From assembly GCA_037440525.1 (NCBI GenBank), contig JBBITW010000146.1, positions 1 through 8,745 of the forward strand: 8,745 bases of DNA, written 5' to 3'. Every line of letters begins with the position of its first letter. Positions within the stretch are counted from its first letter, which is position 1. Origin of the DNA: JBBITW01 sp037440525 (GTDB lineage: Bacteria > Desulfobacterota > BSN033 > UBA1163). The position numbers and the translations under genes are program-made. Shown here in pieces: positions 6,960 to 8,745 of this stretch. The notes under the pieces are model-generated. The model worked only from the letters and a program-made list of their open reading frames with translations. It searched no databases and had not been told where the DNA came from.

Positions 6960-8745
6960 ATGAAGAACCGTAAGAAGATAGACCATCTTACATTAGCAGT
7001 GGTTGAGGCAAGAATAAACGCTTTGAATCAGGAATTGGGTGCAAGATTATTCCGCCAGTGTTTTTCTGTGCCAACCTCCCATATACGTGACCTTGGAACA
7101 GTCTTATTTGATAAGGATGAAAGAACACTGGCTATTGGAAATTTTATGCCTGTCCATACAGGAGGAAGTCATGTATCACTAAAAGGGATGCTCGATTGGG
7201 TAGGCCGTGAAAATATCCATCCCGATGACTTTATTATCGGAAACGATCCTTTCATTGTGAGATTTGGTCATGTGGCTGATTGGTCTTTTTTACGTCCTAT
7301 ATTTTATAAAGGCGAACTCGTCTTCTATCATTTTGCTCGAACCCATCAGTACGATAGTGGAGGATCATATCCTGGTTGTTATTTCCCTCGAAGTTATGAC
7401 TGTCACGGTGAAGGATTGATCATTCCTCCAGTGAAGATCATTAAAAAGGGTAAGATTGATGAAAATGCATATTCAATCATTCTTAAGAATCTTCGTGGAT
7501 CAACCATGGTTCGTGCGGATAATATGTTGGTCTATGAGTCTATGAAAAAGGTTGAGCAAAGAATTATTGGTTTGCTTAAGGGTTATGGAAAAGATACTGT
7601 TATGGCAGCTTGTGATGAATTGATTGATAGGGCAAGAGAGGCCGTCAAGAAGGTTATCTCTCAGTGGCCTGGCGGAACCTATTATGCTGAAAGAGCGGCC
7701 GATTGGGATGGGACAACTGACAAACCTGTCTGGGTGAGATTGGCTATGACTGTTAAACCAAAAGAGGGTAAATTGATATTTGATTTTTCACAGAGTGATC
7801 CACAGGCGGATTTCATCAATGTTCCTTTGGGTCAGGTATGGTCATCTGTATCGAGTGGTCTTCTATGGTGTCTACCTCCAGGACTCCCACGAAATCAGGG
7901 ATTTTTTGATTGTATGGAGATCATAACAAAGGAAGGAACTGTTCTTTGTCCGGTTTATCCCGCTACATGCGCCTCACAGGCAGTTACACTTGGTCAAGAA
8001 ATTCAGGAATGTGTCATGCTCGCAATTGCTCAGGTTGCTCCAAAAGAGACTCCTGCAACATGGGGTAGGCATGTAAACCCCCTATATGCAGGGAAGCGCC
8101 GAGATAAAATGGATCCTCGGACTGGATCAATAATGGAATATACAGCACATACTTTTCATGCCGTTGCCTCAAGTGGGGCCTCGTGGGGTTATGATGGTGT
8201 TGATGGAAGTGGATCGAGTCCTCTTGGTGGTGCGATGATAAGAGCACCAATAGAAGTAGAAGAATGGATGATCCCTTATAGATGGCTAAGATATGAATTT
8301 CTGAAAGATTCAGCTGGCCCTGGACAGTGGCGTGGAGGTTTAGGAACCCATGTAGAGTCACTCAATGTTTACAATCCTGAAGTGTGGCAACCTCTTGATT
8401 GCCTAACAATGTCAGGTAATGCCGATGGCGAAAGGTTTGGATCGGTTGGGTTATTGGGAGGTAAAGGAGGAACGAGGACAAAGCTTGAAATAAAAAGGAA
8501 AGATAAGCGGATTCCCTACAGGACATTTGATCTTCAGTACCTCGAGCCAGGAGATATCCTTGTCTCCTACTCTGGAGGTGGCGGCGGAGTTGGTAATCCC
8601 CTTGATAGGGAAATTGAGAAGGTTCGATGGGATGTTTTAAATGAGTATATTTCGATTCAAACAGCAAGGGATGTCTATGGAGTGGTTATAGATCCTGAGA
8701 CATTTGAAGTTAACCTTGAAGCAACCAAAATTCTTCGTGAAAAAC
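6960..8745 (+). CDS. HyuB-type hydantoinase/oxoprolinase/ketone carboxylase metal-site subunit (copy 2), 3' end beyond window
   Basis: My own translation from the ATG at 6960 is open for 595 codons to the window edge, with no stop. It begins MKNRKKIDHLTLAVVEARIN. Likely metal ligands are again two HxxD motifs 25 residues apart: H104-V-A-D107 and H129-Q-Y-D132. They lie in GNDPFIVRFGHVADW and THQYDSGG, the same variant seen in the HyuB at 2151. The two proteins also share the YFPR-x-YDC and IPPVKIIKKGK segments. Near the C-terminus are SGGGGGVGNPLDRE and TARDVYGVV, typical HyuB endings. By comparison with the 622-residue copy, roughly twenty residues or fewer are missing. AAGGAGG at 6944-6950, overlapping the last base of the previous stop, lies nine bases before the start. 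Its gap of 15 bases from the HyuA at 4875 marks the two as a pair. It lacks the cysteine cluster of the first HyuB. The family is certain; the substrate is unknown. Confidence 0.94.
   Translation, partial: MKNRKKIDHLTLAVVEARINALNQELGARLFRQCFSVPTSHIRDLGTVLFDKDERTLAIGNFMPVHTGGSHVSLKGMLDWVGRENIHPDDFIIGNDPFIVRFGHVADWSFLRPIFYKGELVFYHFARTHQYDSGGSYPGCYFPRSYDCHGEGLIIPPVKIIKKGKIDENAYSIILKNLRGSTMVRADNMLVYESMKKVEQRIIGLLKGYGKDTVMAACDELIDRAREAVKKVISQWPGGTYYAERAADWDGTTDKPVWVRLAMTVKPKEGKLIFDFSQSDPQADFINVPLGQVWSSVSSGLLWCLPPGLPRNQGFFDCMEIITKEGTVLCPVYPATCASQAVTLGQEIQECVMLAIAQVAPKETPATWGRHVNPLYAGKRRDKMDPRTGSIMEYTAHTFHAVASSGASWGYDGVDGSGSSPLGGAMIRAPIEVEEWMIPYRWLRYEFLKDSAGPGQWRGGLGTHVESLNVYNPEVWQPLDCLTMSGNADGERFGSVGLLGGKGGTRTKLEIKRKDKRIPYRTFDLQYLEPGDILVSYSGGGGGVGNPLDREIEKVRWDVLNEYISIQTARDVYGVVIDPETFEVNLEATKILREK

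Noticed and set aside
8014..8667. Two back-to-back open frames of 115 and 101 codons on the minus strand
   Set aside because: They lie wholly antisense to the clear HyuB coding region, have low-complexity His/Gln/Leu-rich translations and resemble no family. They are shadows of codon use on the + strand.

Overview
The window reads as a bacterial, probably anaerobic, catabolic operon. All five genes lie on the + strand and fill almost the whole sequence. Four belong to the HyuA/HyuB superfamily (hydantoinase, 5-oxoprolinase, acetone/acetophenone carboxylase). The fifth is a classical short-chain dehydrogenase/reductase (SDR). Each gene has a strong GGAGG-type ribosome binding site. The DNA is moderately AT-rich, with frequent AGA/AGG arginine and ATA isoleucine codons. 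This would fit a Desulfobacterota-like or similar anaerobe, but the sequence alone does not fix the taxon.

Layout: 1-78 is an AT-rich leader. A first HyuA-type ATPase-fold subunit (79-2133) is followed after 17 bases by a HyuB-type metal-site subunit (2151-4019). The SDR (4006-4773) overlaps that gene by 14 bases. A 101-base gap follows, the only sizeable one in the window. Then come a second HyuA-type subunit (4875-6944) and, 15 bases later, a second HyuB-type subunit (6960 to the window edge). The last gene is open at the edge and appears to lack only its final residues.

How the genes may work together: in characterised members of this superfamily the HyuA-like subunit binds and hydrolyses ATP, activating a carbonyl or bicarbonate as a phosphorylated intermediate. 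The HyuB-like subunit carries the metal site where ring opening or carboxylation is completed. Two complete A/B pairs around an SDR suggest one of two pathways. One is a ketone route, in which the SDR oxidises a secondary alcohol to a ketone that a carboxylase then takes up, as in anaerobic ethylbenzene/acetophenone degradation. The other is ATP-dependent opening of a cyclic amide or imide with an accompanying redox step. No small zinc-type carboxylase subunit is visible here, so the substrate is undetermined.

Most notable: the second HyuA has lost several motifs that the first retains. The first HyuB carries an unusual cluster of alternating cysteines. Both HyuBs share a variant of the family's metal-site motif. 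Together these suggest two functionally differentiated paralogous modules, not a simple redundant duplication.
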